A stretch of DNA of 64,000 bases from CAYQUO01 sp964420835. Its GTDB lineage: Bacteria > Chloroflexota > Anaerolineae > Anaerolineales > Anaerolineaceae. Numbering within the stretch: the first letter of the stretch is position 1; the number at the start of each line of letters is the position of its first letter. Under the pieces are notes generated by a model, which was not told the origin of the DNA, searched no databases, and saw only the letters and a program-made list of their open reading frames with translations. This document shows positions 35,375-43,540 of this stretch, in pieces. The translations under genes and the position numbers were made by a program. The stretch lies in contig CAYQUO010000008.1 of assembly GCA_964420835.1 (NCBI GenBank), forward strand, positions 1 to 64,000, in the 5' to 3' direction.

Positions 35375-37404
35375 TCACTTATACCCAATATTTTCAAGAA
35401 TCCCGTTTCATCCAGGATGGGAATGCCCAATTGCCTTGCCTTTTCCAGTTTCGACCCCGGAGCTTTTCCAACTATAAGGTAATTTGTTTTGTTACTTACA
35501 CTATCCGTCACCTTGCCCCCGTACTTATGGATCAGGCTTTTTATCTCCTCACGTCCGTAATGCTCCAAGGTGCCGGTAACAACAAATGTCTTGTCTGCCA
35601 ATGTGCCCCCCATTCCGCCGGTTTCCTTCCATTCCTCAACCGGCCAAACGTTGTATGTGAACAGTTTTTTCAACACAAGCCGGTTGTCAGGTCGGGAAAA
35701 CCAATCGAGAATGGCTTGGGCAGTATTTGGCCCGATATTTACCACAGAGGTGAGTTCCTCAAATGTCGCACGGGACAGGCGGTCGAGATCCTGGAATTTA
35801 TGGGCCAGGTCGACTGCCGTGGCCTCGCCAACCGAGCGTATCCCCAGGCCGTTGATCAGCCTTGGCAGCGATTGTTTTCGGGAGGCATCAATGGCCGCCA
35901 GCAGATTATCGGCTTTTTTTTCAGCAAATCCTTCGAGTGTTAACAGATCCGACCGCTTCAACCCATAGAGGTCGGCAACATCCCGGACGAAATTATTTTC
36001 CACCAATTGTTCAACGATCCGGATACCCAACCCCACAATGTCCATCGCCGGCCGGGAAACAAAATGTTCAAGGTTCCTGACCAACTGGGCAGGACAGGCC
36101 GCGTTGACGCAATACCAGGCAACTTCGCCTTCGAGATGTTCAACCGGTTGGCCACAAACCGGGCAGGTGCCAGGGGGGGTAAACGACTTTTCTTTTCCAG
36201 TTCGAACATCCCTGACGGGGCCAATGACGTATGGAATAACATCCCCTGCCCTTTTTACCAGCACGCGATCCCCAATACGGATGTCCTTCTCAGAAATATA
36301 ATCAAAATTGTGAAGGGTTGCCTGCTTAACGATCACCCCGCCAATTTCAACTGGTTCCAGGATGGCGTAAGGCGTCAATACGCCGGTTCTTCCAACATTC
36401 ACCCCAATATCCTGCAAGGTGGTGGTCACTTCACGTGCCGGGAATTTCAATGCCAGCGCCCCTCGGGGGTCCTTTCCGACATAACCCAGTTCTTCAGCCA
36501 GGAGGAGATCGTCCATTTTTATGACCACCCCATCTGCCTCAAATGGTAATGTGTCACGACTTGACATCCAGGAATCCAGGGAATTGACCAATTCAATAAA
36601 TGAGCCATAATATTGAGCCGTGATCGGTATAGGAAAACCCAGTTCCTTCAGGTAACGAAGTGTTTCCCATTGACTGGCAGGCGCCATCCCGCCGGCTGCC
36701 TCAACGATCGTATACGTCAGCAGTTGAAGCGGCCGGTCCGCAGTGAGGTTTGGATCCAATTGTCTCAAAGAACCAGCCGCCGTATTACGCGGATTCAGAT
36801 ACGTACGCTCACCGGCTTCCTGCAGTCGATGATTCAGCACTTCAAAATCGTGAATGGAAATGAACACTTCACCCCGCACCACCAGTTCCGATGGTGGTTT
36901 CGGTCCGTTCGGGTCAACCGGGATCCGCAAAGGCAATCCGCGGATGGTCCGTAAATTCACCGTGACATCCTCTCCAACCTCGCCATCCCCGCGTGTTGCG
37001 CCACTGACGAACAAACCGTCCGAATAATGAAGAACAACGGTCAACCCATCGATCTTCGGTTCCAGAACAAAACCGCTCTGCCTTACCCGTTCATCCAGTT
37101 TGGCCACTCTTTCAAACCAGGATTGCACACCAATCCGGTCATTCACGGCGGCAAGGCTGAGGATCGGGCGCGGATGCCGCACTTTTGTAAACCGCTCCGC
37201 GATGACTCCTCCAGTTCTTTGTGTTGGTGAATCCGGGGTAATCCAATCAGGATGAAGGGTTTCCATATCCACAAGTCTTTTAACCAAGAGGTCAAATTCC
37301 ATGTCGCTGATCACGGGTGCATCCAGAACATGATAGCGGTGGTTATGGAACTGAACCTCGTGCTTCAGTTTTTCATAATCCTGCCGGGTTACCTCATGCG
37401 ACAT
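35371..37404 (-). CDS. ligA: NAD-dependent DNA ligase LigA
   Basis: About 677 residues, usual LigA size. Ia domain with YYxLD-like HNHRYHVLD, adenylation motif LEPKIDGL (catalytic Lys), OB fold, Cys4 zinc finger (CPVCG...CVNAACPAQ), helix-hairpin-helix repeats (LITLEGF-type, LINGLGIRSVGEATA) and C-terminal BRCT (DKTFVVTGTLEHYGREEI). It seals nicks in replication and repair. ATG 37404 follows GGGGAGGAG; an in-frame start at 37419 lies before that site. Confidence 0.97.
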   Translation of the reverse strand: MSHEVTRQDYEKLKHEVQFHNHRYHVLDAPVISDMEFDLLVKRLVDMETLHPDWITPDSPTQRTGGVIAERFTKVRHPRPILSLAAVNDRIGVQSWFERVAKLDERVRQSGFVLEPKIDGLTVVLHYSDGLFVSGATRGDGEVGEDVTVNLRTIRGLPLRIPVDPNGPKPPSELVVRGEVFISIHDFEVLNHRLQEAGERTYLNPRNTAAGSLRQLDPNLTADRPLQLLTYTIVEAAGGMAPASQWETLRYLKELGFPIPITAQYYGSFIELVNSLDSWMSSRDTLPFEADGVVIKMDDLLLAEELGYVGKDPRGALALKFPAREVTTTLQDIGVNVGRTGVLTPYAILEPVEIGGVIVKQATLHNFDYISEKDIRIGDRVLVKRAGDVIPYVIGPVRDVRTGKEKSFTPPGTCPVCGQPVEHLEGEVAWYCVNAACPAQLVRNLEHFVSRPAMDIVGLGIRIVEQLVENNFVRDVADLYGLKRSDLLTLEGFAEKKADNLLAAIDASRKQSLPRLINGLGIRSVGEATAVDLAHKFQDLDRLSRATFEELTSVVNIGPNTAQAILDWFSRPDNRLVLKKLFTYNVWPVEEWKETGGMGGTLADKTFVVTGTLEHYGREEIKSLIHKYGGKVTDSVSNKTNYLIVGKAPGSKLEKARQLGIPILDETGFLKILGISE

Positions 37405-37531
37405 TCGACTCCTCCCCAATCAAATGGAACATTTTCACGGACCATCCATGGAAGCCCTGTTAAAAAAATGGACATTGATATAATTTCAGTAACTATACCT
37501 TAATTCATTGTAAACGACCGCAATTTCATTA

Positions 37532-37560
37532 TTGTCAGTGTGGATTTTAAATGTTACACT
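37532..37560 (+). promoter_or_regulatory. Promoter of the Cys-Ala-tail / radical SAM operon
   Basis: TTGTCA (37532-37537), 17 nt, TACACT (37555-37560), preceded by the extended -10 TGT. The transcript would begin about 15 nt before the first ATG, whose ribosome binding site is CGGAGG. A second TATAAT at 37479-37484 has no -35. Confidence 0.6.
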
Positions 37561-37581
37561 AATTCGTAATCGGAGGTATCC

Positions 37582-37953
37582 ATGAAAGTTGGTCGACTGC
37601 TCGCCTATATTGCCGCTGCCATCCTGATCTTTTTTGGAATTCTGTTCATTTGGGCAACCTTCAGTCCGGAGGGGCAGATCGGCTGGTTGATCGTGGGTGT
37701 GATCAGTGTTGCCATTGGCTTTGCCCTGATCCTTATTGCTTCACACAAACAGGCCGCCGGTGCAGGGAAAGGGAGCGAAAATGTGACCCTAAAGATAGAC
37801 CTGCCAGGGAACGTAAAAATGGATTCAATGAAATGCCAGTCCTGTGGGGGTGTCCTGACCTCGGACGATATAAAAATGGTCAACGGGGCACCCGTGGTCA
37901 CCTGCCCTTATTGCCATACAACCTACCAATTAACTGAAGAACCGAAATGGTGA
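37582..37953 (+). CDS. Small membrane protein with C-terminal zinc ribbon
   Basis: 123 residues: two transmembrane helices (residues ~5-27 and 33-53), a linker, and a cytoplasmic-looking zinc ribbon with MKCQSCGG and VTCPYCHTTY. No enzyme motif. First gene of the operon, 25 nt before the DUF2207-like gene, so probably a partner or assembly factor of that membrane protein. Similar membrane/zinc-ribbon proteins are common and not function-specific. Confidence 0.8.
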   Translation: MKVGRLLAYIAAAILIFFGILFIWATFSPEGQIGWLIVGVISVAIGFALILIASHKQAAGAGKGSENVTLKIDLPGNVKMDSMKCQSCGGVLTSDDIKMVNGAPVVTCPYCHTTYQLTEEPKW

Positions 37954-37978
37954 TGGTCATCACCCCGGGAGGGATTGG

Positions 37979-39670
37979 ATGAAAAAGAGAGTATTTCTCA
38001 CTGCCGTCCTGCTGGTTCTGCTGGTGCTGAACTTCAGGTCTGCCCAGGCCCAAACTTACCGTTTTCAAGTACCTCAGAACGAAGTGAATATCTACATCGG
38101 TGCAGATGGATTCGTTACGATCGAATACCAGACAACCTTTCTGAACGATACCAGTACAGATCCAATTGACTTTGTGGATGTGGGATTGCCGAACAGAAAC
38201 TGCTGCTCCCTCTCAGATATCAGCGCCGATATTGACGGGGTGCCGATCTCACATATTGCCAATTCGCAATACGTCAGCCCGGGTATTGAGTTGGGGCTGG
38301 GTGCCAACGCGATACAACCGGGGGCGACCGGACGGGTGCACGTTGTAATTACAAAAATACACAATGTTCTCCACCCGGGTGAAGAAGAAGAAACAGAAGA
38401 TTATGCCAGTTACCAGTTCCAACCCAATTATTTTGGCAGTGAATATGTGCATGGCAGCACGAATCTAACCGTTACGATCCACCTGCCACCCGGTCTGACC
38501 ACTGAAGAGCCCCGCTATTATCCGCCCAAAAACTGGCCGGGGACTGAAACACCGGTATCTGCCATTTTTGATGATGGCAGTGCGTACTACCGATGGTCAT
38601 CCACCGAAGCAGACAGTTCAACAGCCTACACCTTCGGTTTTTCCTTCCCTGCACGCCTCGTTCCGGCCAGTTCCATCGTCAGCCCCCCCCCGAGGGAACG
38701 GTTTAATATCGATTCTAATATGATCTGTTGTGGAGGGTTCACCCTTCTCTTCGCCGGATTTTTTGGTTTTGCCATATACCAGTCGATCTGGGGGGCAAAA
38801 AGACGACTGTTGAAATATTTACCACCAAAGGTCTCCATTGAAGGGCATGGAATTAAACGCGGATTAACCGCCATTGAGGCAGCCATCCTCATGGAACAGC
38901 CCTTGGACAAAATCCTCACCATGATTTTGTTCTCAACGATTAAAAAGAATGCCGCCACGGTAATCACGAAAGAACCGTTAAAACTGGAGATCTCGGACCC
39001 ATTACCGGAAGGGCTGCAAACCTATGAAAAAGCCTTCCTCAAAGCCTTCAATGAGGAAAAAACCAGTGAAAGACGGCGCCTGTTGCAGACGATGATGATC
39101 GACCTGGTGAAAAGCGTATCTGAAAAGATGAAGGGCTTTTCGCGCAAGGAAACGATCGAATTTTATAAGGGCATCATTGAACGGGCGTGGAAATATGTCA
39201 GGGATGCCGACACTCCTAAAGTGAAGATGAAGAACTATGACGAGGTGATGGATTGGACCATGCTGGACAAGGATTACGGCAACCGCACAAAAGAGATCTT
39301 CCAAAGCGGTCCGGTTTACGTCCCAATGTGGTGGGGCCGCTATGACCCAGGTTTTGGCGGGACTGTCTCTGCATCCGGAGGGCGCGTTTCCACGCCATCC
39401 ACATCATCAACTGGAAAAGGTGGCAGCCTCACCATGCCAACCCTGCCAGGCAGTCATTTTGCCGCATCCATTGTCGGGGGTGCACAATCCTTTGCCAGCG
39501 GCATCATCGGAGATATTACCGGTTTCACCAGTAAAGTTACCGGGGCCACGAACCCCGTCCCCAAACCCACCTACAGTTCTTCCCGCAGCGGTGGGGGCGG
39601 AGGGCACTCGTGCGCCTGTGCCTGTGCCTGCGCAGGGTGTGCCTGTGCCTGTGCGGGTGGAGGTCGTTAA
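37979..39670 (+). CDS. DUF2207-like membrane protein with C-terminal Cys-Ala repeat tail
   Basis: 563 residues. Signal peptide (residues 1-24, ending AQA), an extracytoplasmic beta-rich region of the DUF2207 type (~25-240), one transmembrane segment (~247-268) followed by basic WGAKRRLLKYL, which places the rest in the cytoplasm, a helical region (~285-440), then a low-complexity Ser/Gly/Thr stretch ending with SCACACACAGCACACAGGGR (residues 544-563). That tail has seven Cys alternating with Ala. GGGAGGG precedes the ATG. Two rSAM-type genes follow. I infer that the tail is a modification substrate; metal binding or a plain low-complexity end are alternatives. Confidence 0.82.
   Translation: MKKRVFLTAVLLVLLVLNFRSAQAQTYRFQVPQNEVNIYIGADGFVTIEYQTTFLNDTSTDPIDFVDVGLPNRNCCSLSDISADIDGVPISHIANSQYVSPGIELGLGANAIQPGATGRVHVVITKIHNVLHPGEEEETEDYASYQFQPNYFGSEYVHGSTNLTVTIHLPPGLTTEEPRYYPPKNWPGTETPVSAIFDDGSAYYRWSSTEADSSTAYTFGFSFPARLVPASSIVSPPPRERFNIDSNMICCGGFTLLFAGFFGFAIYQSIWGAKRRLLKYLPPKVSIEGHGIKRGLTAIEAAILMEQPLDKILTMILFSTIKKNAATVITKEPLKLEISDPLPEGLQTYEKAFLKAFNEEKTSERRRLLQTMMIDLVKSVSEKMKGFSRKETIEFYKGIIERAWKYVRDADTPKVKMKNYDEVMDWTMLDKDYGNRTKEIFQSGPVYVPMWWGRYDPGFGGTVSASGGRVSTPSTSSTGKGGSLTMPTLPGSHFAASIVGGAQSFASGIIGDITGFTSKVTGATNPVPKPTYSSSRSGGGGGHSCACACACAGCACACAGGGR
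39611..39655 (+). repeat. Cys-Ala codon repeat at the 3' end of the DUF2207-like gene
   Basis: Cys (TGT or TGC) alternates with Ala (GCC, GCA or GCG): four Cys-Ala units, one Gly, three Cys-Ala units. Codons vary among TGC/TGT and GCC/GCA/GCG, so the pattern is not only recent slippage of one hexamer and may be kept by selection on the protein. Confidence 0.9.
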
Positions 39671-39691
39671 GCAGACGGGATCGCCAAGTAT

Positions 39692-41107
39692 ATGACCCAA
39701 TTATCCAAATTGGCATCACGCGTGGGCATGCAGTTGGGTTTGGGAGAATACCCGGAACCTCCCAAACCCGGGCTTTTCCAATATTATCTGAACGATTCCG
39801 GCGGCAAGTCACATATTCACTTGAGGGTGGAACCGGATGGACAGGCAGTATTGCTCATCAATGCCAGCCGGGTATTTCGGCTAAACCCAACTGCCGCCTT
39901 CATGGCTTTCTTGTACCTGGAAGAAAATGACCTGCAAACCAGCATCCATGCGATCAGACGCCAATTTAACGTTAGTATTTCGCGGGCTCGGAATGACTTT
40001 CATGAATTCCGAGCCCGGTTCATTGAACTGATCCACCCGGAGGGCCCATGCCCGGTATGCGAGATGGAACTGGATACCCAGGCCCCATTTTCAGATCGAC
40101 CATCCGCGCCCTACCGCATGGACCTGGCAATCACCTACCTGTGCAACAACGACTGCAGTCATTGCTACAACGCGATGCCCCGTCAGCGGGCGGAACTGCA
40201 AACCAGCCAATGGTGCGAAATCCTTGATAGGTTATGGAATATTGGCATCCCGCATGTGGTCTTCACAGGTGGCGAGCCCACGTTAAGGAAGGATCTTCCA
40301 GAACTCATTTCATACGCAAGCCAGTTGGGGATGATCACCGGGCTGAACACCAACGGCCGCCGGCTGGCTGACAGGCGTTTCCTGGATGTTCTCGTGGCTT
40401 CCGGTTTGGACCATGTCCAGATAACCCTGGAATCTGCCAACCCGCAAATACACGACAGCATGGTCTGCAGACAGGGCGCGTGGGAACAAACCTCTGCCGG
40501 CATCCGCAATGCGCTGGCAAGCCCGCTGTATGTTATGACCAACACGACACTCCTGCAAAACAACGCCAGTCCCGGGTCACTTTCCGAAACCCTGGATTAC
40601 CTGGCCGCCCTCGGAGTTCCAACCGTCGGGTTGAATGCCCTGATTTACTCCGGCAAAGGCGCTGTTGCCGGCAGCGGGTTGCCTGAATCAGCCCTGGTAC
40701 CGTTGCTGGAACTGGCCAGGACGAAGACCACAAGGTCCGGTCAGCGCCTGGTCTGGTATACACCAACCCGGTATTGCCATTTTGACCCCATCCAGTTGCA
40801 ACTGGGGGTAAAGGGTTGTACGGCCGCCCTGTACAACATGTGCGTGGAACCGGACGGCAACGTCATCCCCTGCCAGTCCTATTACCAATCGGTCGGCAAT
40901 ATTCTTTCCGATCCATGGGAACATATCTGGAACCATTCCCTATCTCGCAGCCTGCGGGAGCGGACTGATGCTCCGGATTCCTGCAAGGGATGTGCGTTTC
41001 TGCAGGAGTGCGGCGGTGGCTGCCCACTGGCACGAAGAGATGATGCCAGCCAAATCCCTCAACCCATCGATCCGCTCCAGCTTGTCCTTTCGGAGAAAGC
41101 CCAATGA
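39692..41107 (+). CDS. PqqD-like/radical SAM/SPASM-domain protein
   Basis: 471 residues. N-terminal PqqD-like winged-helix region (residues ~40-115), the kind used by peptide maturases to hold a substrate; a CPVC pair (C120, C123) in the linker; radical SAM core with CNNDCSHC (C151, C155, C158) and FTGGEPTLR; C-terminal SPASM domain with seven Cys (C376, C384, C394, C431, C434, C440, C444) for auxiliary iron-sulfur clusters. Architecture is that of PqqE/sactionine-type enzymes. It follows the Cys-tail gene by 21 nt and overlaps the next gene by 4 nt. Predicted to modify a peptide or protein; the Cys-Ala tail is the obvious local candidate. Confidence 0.9.
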   Translation: MTQLSKLASRVGMQLGLGEYPEPPKPGLFQYYLNDSGGKSHIHLRVEPDGQAVLLINASRVFRLNPTAAFMAFLYLEENDLQTSIHAIRRQFNVSISRARNDFHEFRARFIELIHPEGPCPVCEMELDTQAPFSDRPSAPYRMDLAITYLCNNDCSHCYNAMPRQRAELQTSQWCEILDRLWNIGIPHVVFTGGEPTLRKDLPELISYASQLGMITGLNTNGRRLADRRFLDVLVASGLDHVQITLESANPQIHDSMVCRQGAWEQTSAGIRNALASPLYVMTNTTLLQNNASPGSLSETLDYLAALGVPTVGLNALIYSGKGAVAGSGLPESALVPLLELARTKTTRSGQRLVWYTPTRYCHFDPIQLQLGVKGCTAALYNMCVEPDGNVIPCQSYYQSVGNILSDPWEHIWNHSLSRSLRERTDAPDSCKGCAFLQECGGGCPLARRDDASQIPQPIDPLQLVLSEKAQ

Positions 41108-42252
41108 ACATCTTCCAGCAACTAAAAGAGCGTTTGTTCCCCGATATCAGGCCGCTTTCCGCCGGCACCCACCATTTCCAGTCCCCTGACGACTCGCCTT
41201 ATCGCCTGCACCTGCGCCTGGAGCCGGATGGCAGCGGGTTGTTGATCATAAACGCCAGCACCATCCTGCACCTAAATCAGACTGCGAGCGAATACGCCTA
41301 CCACCTGGTCAAACAGACACCTGTCGATGAAGTGGCTCGCACGATCTCCCGCCGCTACAACGTCAAGATTGAACAAGCGGAGAAGGATTATTCCGACCTG
41401 CGGGAACGGATCGAGACATTGATCACCACGCCTGACCTGGATCCTGTCACCTTCCTGGACTTCGAACGGACTGACGTTTATACAAACCTTTCAGCACCCC
41501 TGCGGTTGATCTGTGCCCTGACCTACCGGCTGGAGGATGATCCGAACGCGGCACCCAGGGACCGGGTGAAGCGGGAACTCCTCGGCTCCGAATGGAAAAC
41601 CATCCTGGCGAAAGCCTGGGAGGCCGGAATCCCCCATGCGATCTTCACCGGGGGCGAACCAACCCTGCGGCCAGACCTGGTAGACCTCATCGCCTGCACA
41701 CAGGAATTAGGCATGGTCTCAGGCCTCCTGTCCAACGGCTTGCGCCTTTCCGAAAAACCATTGCTGACGGAGATCCTCAATGCCGGGCTTGACCACCTGA
41801 TGTTCCTGCTGGAGGCCGGGGAAGACCAATCCTGGGAAGCCCTGCGTGATGTGCTCGCCGCGGACCTGTTCACCACGGTACACCTGACGATCACGAAAAA
41901 GAACAAGGGGAAGGTGTCCTCCATTCTGGACAAACTCGCCAAGATGGGCGTTGTGTCCATTTCATTAAGCGCGGAAGAGGAAAAACTGAAGCCGGAACTG
42001 GATGCAGCCAGGCAAAATTGTGCCGACCTGCATGTTCAACTGGCATGGGATCTGCCCGTACCATACTCCCATTTCAACCCTGTGCAAATGGAACTGGCGG
42101 CAGAAGGAACTGTTCCCAACGCCGGCGGCAATGCCTCGCTCTATGTAGAGCCGGATGGGGATGTGCTGCCGGCACAGGGCATTAATCGGGTGATCGGAAA
42201 CCTCCTCACGGATGACTGGCAGCAGATCTGGAACAACCTGAAAGGAAAATAA
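41104..42252 (+). CDS. Radical SAM-like pseudoenzyme (PqqD-like domain kept, all cluster Cys lost)
   Basis: 382 residues, clearly a paralogue of the preceding protein (ASTILHLNQTA, FTGGEPTLRPDL, YVEPDGDVLPAQ, IGNLLTDDWQQIWN). The cluster motif CNNDCSHC is replaced by RLEDDPNA (residues 142-149), the SPASM Cys equivalents are Asn, Tyr and Ala, and the protein ends where the last SPASM Cys cluster would begin. The frame is intact and the PqqD-like region is well kept, so it is a conserved protein rather than a decaying gene. It likely acts as a non-catalytic partner: substrate binding or a heterodimer with the active enzyme. ATGA overlap with the previous gene indicates coupled, perhaps equimolar, translation. 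Confidence 0.87.
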   Translation: MNIFQQLKERLFPDIRPLSAGTHHFQSPDDSPYRLHLRLEPDGSGLLIINASTILHLNQTASEYAYHLVKQTPVDEVARTISRRYNVKIEQAEKDYSDLRERIETLITTPDLDPVTFLDFERTDVYTNLSAPLRLICALTYRLEDDPNAAPRDRVKRELLGSEWKTILAKAWEAGIPHAIFTGGEPTLRPDLVDLIACTQELGMVSGLLSNGLRLSEKPLLTEILNAGLDHLMFLLEAGEDQSWEALRDVLAADLFTTVHLTITKKNKGKVSSILDKLAKMGVVSISLSAEEEKLKPELDAARQNCADLHVQLAWDLPVPYSHFNPVQMELAAEGTVPNAGGNASLYVEPDGDVLPAQGINRVIGNLLTDDWQQIWNNLKGK

Positions 42253-42253
42253 G

Positions 42254-43036
42254 ATCGACCTCCAGGGATGGGCGGAACGGTTCAAGCAACAAGCCGCCTG
42301 GACAAAGCCCTTGCGCGACCACCTGGTCGGCACCTTTGACCTGCCTGGTTTTCCCCGCATCCTGGAGGTGGGCTGCGGCAGTGGTGCGATCCTGCAGGAA
42401 ATGAGAAACCGCATCCCGGGTGGAAGGTTCCACGGCCTGGATATTCGGTTGGAGCACCTGCTGGTTACGGGGATGGAGCCTCCAAGCACATCCCTTGTGC
42501 TGGCGGATGCCTTTCGCCTGCCCTACCCTGCGACATCCTTCGACCTCGTTTACTCCCATTTCCTGTTCCTGTGGCTCGGCGATCCGGTTTCTGCGCTGGC
42601 GGAAATGAAACGGGTGACCCGCCCGGGAGGCTGGGTTCTGGCACTGGCAGAACCGGACTACGGCGGGCGCATTGACCACCCAGCAGAACTGGCAAGGCTG
42701 GGAAGAATGCAGGAGGATGCCCTGAGCAGACAGGGCGCCGACCCCTGTGCCGGCAGGAAACTGCGCGGCTGGTTCAACCAAATTGACCTGCAACAAGTAA
42801 GGTCAGGAATCCTGGGCGCTGAATGGGTGGGTTCCATGAACCCGGATGCCATGAAGGCTGAGTGGGAGGTTGTGAGGTCCGACCTTGAGGGCATCCTGTC
42901 AGCCGAAGAACTGGAATCTTTTCAACAAATCGATGCCGGGGCCTGGTCCAAGGGCGAACGGGTTCTGTTCGTTCCCACCTTTTATGCCGTTGGGCAAGTG
43001 ATAAAGGAGCGGGTTCCAAAAAATATTGCCAAATGA
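42254..43036 (+). CDS. Class I SAM-dependent methyltransferase, apparent AUC start
   Basis: About 260 residues. Methyltransf_11 type: ILEVGCGSGAILQEM (motif I), HGLDIRLEHL, LADAFRLPYPATSFDLVYSH, RPGGWVLAL. The family-like N-terminal stretch WAERFKQQAAWTKPLRD is coded upstream of the first usable start (TTG 42311, no ribosome binding site). The frame is closed by TGA at 42239, and between them there is no ATG, GTG, TTG or CTG. ATC 42254 has AAAGGA 7 nt upstream and follows the previous stop by 1 nt, so it is the best start unless a base is misread. Last gene of the operon; may methylate the modified product or be unrelated. Confidence 0.78.
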   Translation: MDLQGWAERFKQQAAWTKPLRDHLVGTFDLPGFPRILEVGCGSGAILQEMRNRIPGGRFHGLDIRLEHLLVTGMEPPSTSLVLADAFRLPYPATSFDLVYSHFLFLWLGDPVSALAEMKRVTRPGGWVLALAEPDYGGRIDHPAELARLGRMQEDALSRQGADPCAGRKLRGWFNQIDLQQVRSGILGAEWVGSMNPDAMKAEWEVVRSDLEGILSAEELESFQQIDAGAWSKGERVLFVPTFYAVGQVIKERVPKNIAK

Positions 43037-43054
43037 ATTAAAGGCGGCTATAAT
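43026..43054 (+). promoter_or_regulatory. Promoter of tRNA-Pro
   Basis: TTGCCA (43026-43031), 17 nt, TATAAT (43049-43054). The -35 box lies within the last codons of the methyltransferase gene. Start expected near 43061, 7 nt before the mature tRNA. Confidence 0.75.
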
Positions 43055-43067
43055 TGCAGGGATCATT

Positions 43068-43142
43068 CGGGGCGTGGCGCAGTCCGGCTAGCGCGCTTGC
43101 ATGGGGTGCAAGAGGTCGAAGGTTCAAATCCTTTCGCCCCGA
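43068..43142 (+). tRNA. tRNA-Pro (anticodon GGG)
   Basis: Acceptor CGGGGCG/CGCCCCG, D-arm with GGCTAG loop region, anticodon stem CTTGC/GCAAG with loop ATGGGGT (anticodon GGG, reads CCC/CCU), T-arm with GTTCAAATC loop, discriminator A. CCA is not encoded. Its 3' 19 nt are duplicated in the array that follows. Confidence 0.93.
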
Positions 43143-43540
43143 CTGAACACCGAGACCGCGTAACAGCGGTCTTTTTCATCCAGGCCGCAGCTCCCCATCG
43201 AGGGATGATATCAAATCCTTTCGCCCCGACTGAACACCAAGACCGCGTAACAGCGGTCTTTTTCATCCAGGTCGCAGCTCCCCATCGAGGGGTGATATCA
43301 AATCCTTTCGCCCCGACTTTAAAGAGACAACCGCTCGCAGGCGATTGTTTTGATTAAGGCCGCAGGTCCCCATCGAGGGATGATATCAAATCCTTTCGGC
43401 CCGACTGAACCTAGAGACCGCGAAACAGCGGTCTTTTTCATCCAAGTCGCAGCATCCCATCGAGGGATGATATCAAATCCTTTCGCCCCGACTGAACACC
43501 AAGGTCGCGTAACAGCGGTCTTTTCCATTCCAAGGGGTAG
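43124..43540 (+). repeat. ~87-bp tandem array of tRNA-Pro 3' end plus terminator, about 4.7 copies
   Basis: Copies begin with TCAAATCCTTTCGCCCCGA (part of the T-arm plus the 3' acceptor strand and discriminator) at 43124 (inside the real tRNA), 43211, 43298, 43386 and 43473, i.e. periods of 87, 87, 88 and 87. Each copy continues with an intrinsic-terminator hairpin, TTTTTCATCC(A), and a segment ending CATCGAGGGATGATAT. One copy differs by one base in the tRNA part (43386 unit, CGGCCCGA). None contains the 5' half of a tRNA. Short open frames across it (VGAKGF-type translations) are artefacts. Confidence 0.92.
43153..43176 (+). terminator. Intrinsic terminator of tRNA-Pro (first of five in the array)
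   Basis: AGACCGC / GCGGTCT with loop GTAACA and a T-tract. Equivalent hairpins occur in the other copies. In the third, the stem is different (ACAACCGC / GCGATTGT, one mismatch), so pairing is kept although sequence changed. Confidence 0.85.

Noticed and set aside
34721..35943. Long plus-strand frames (210 and 260 codons) opposite rlmI and ligA
   Set aside because: Shadows of the two well-supported minus-strand genes; no family resemblance or ribosome binding site.
43124..43540. Possible CRISPR array
   Set aside because: The period is 87-88 nt with the whole unit repeated, not short repeats with unique spacers. There are no cas genes, and the repeat is a tRNA fragment plus terminator.
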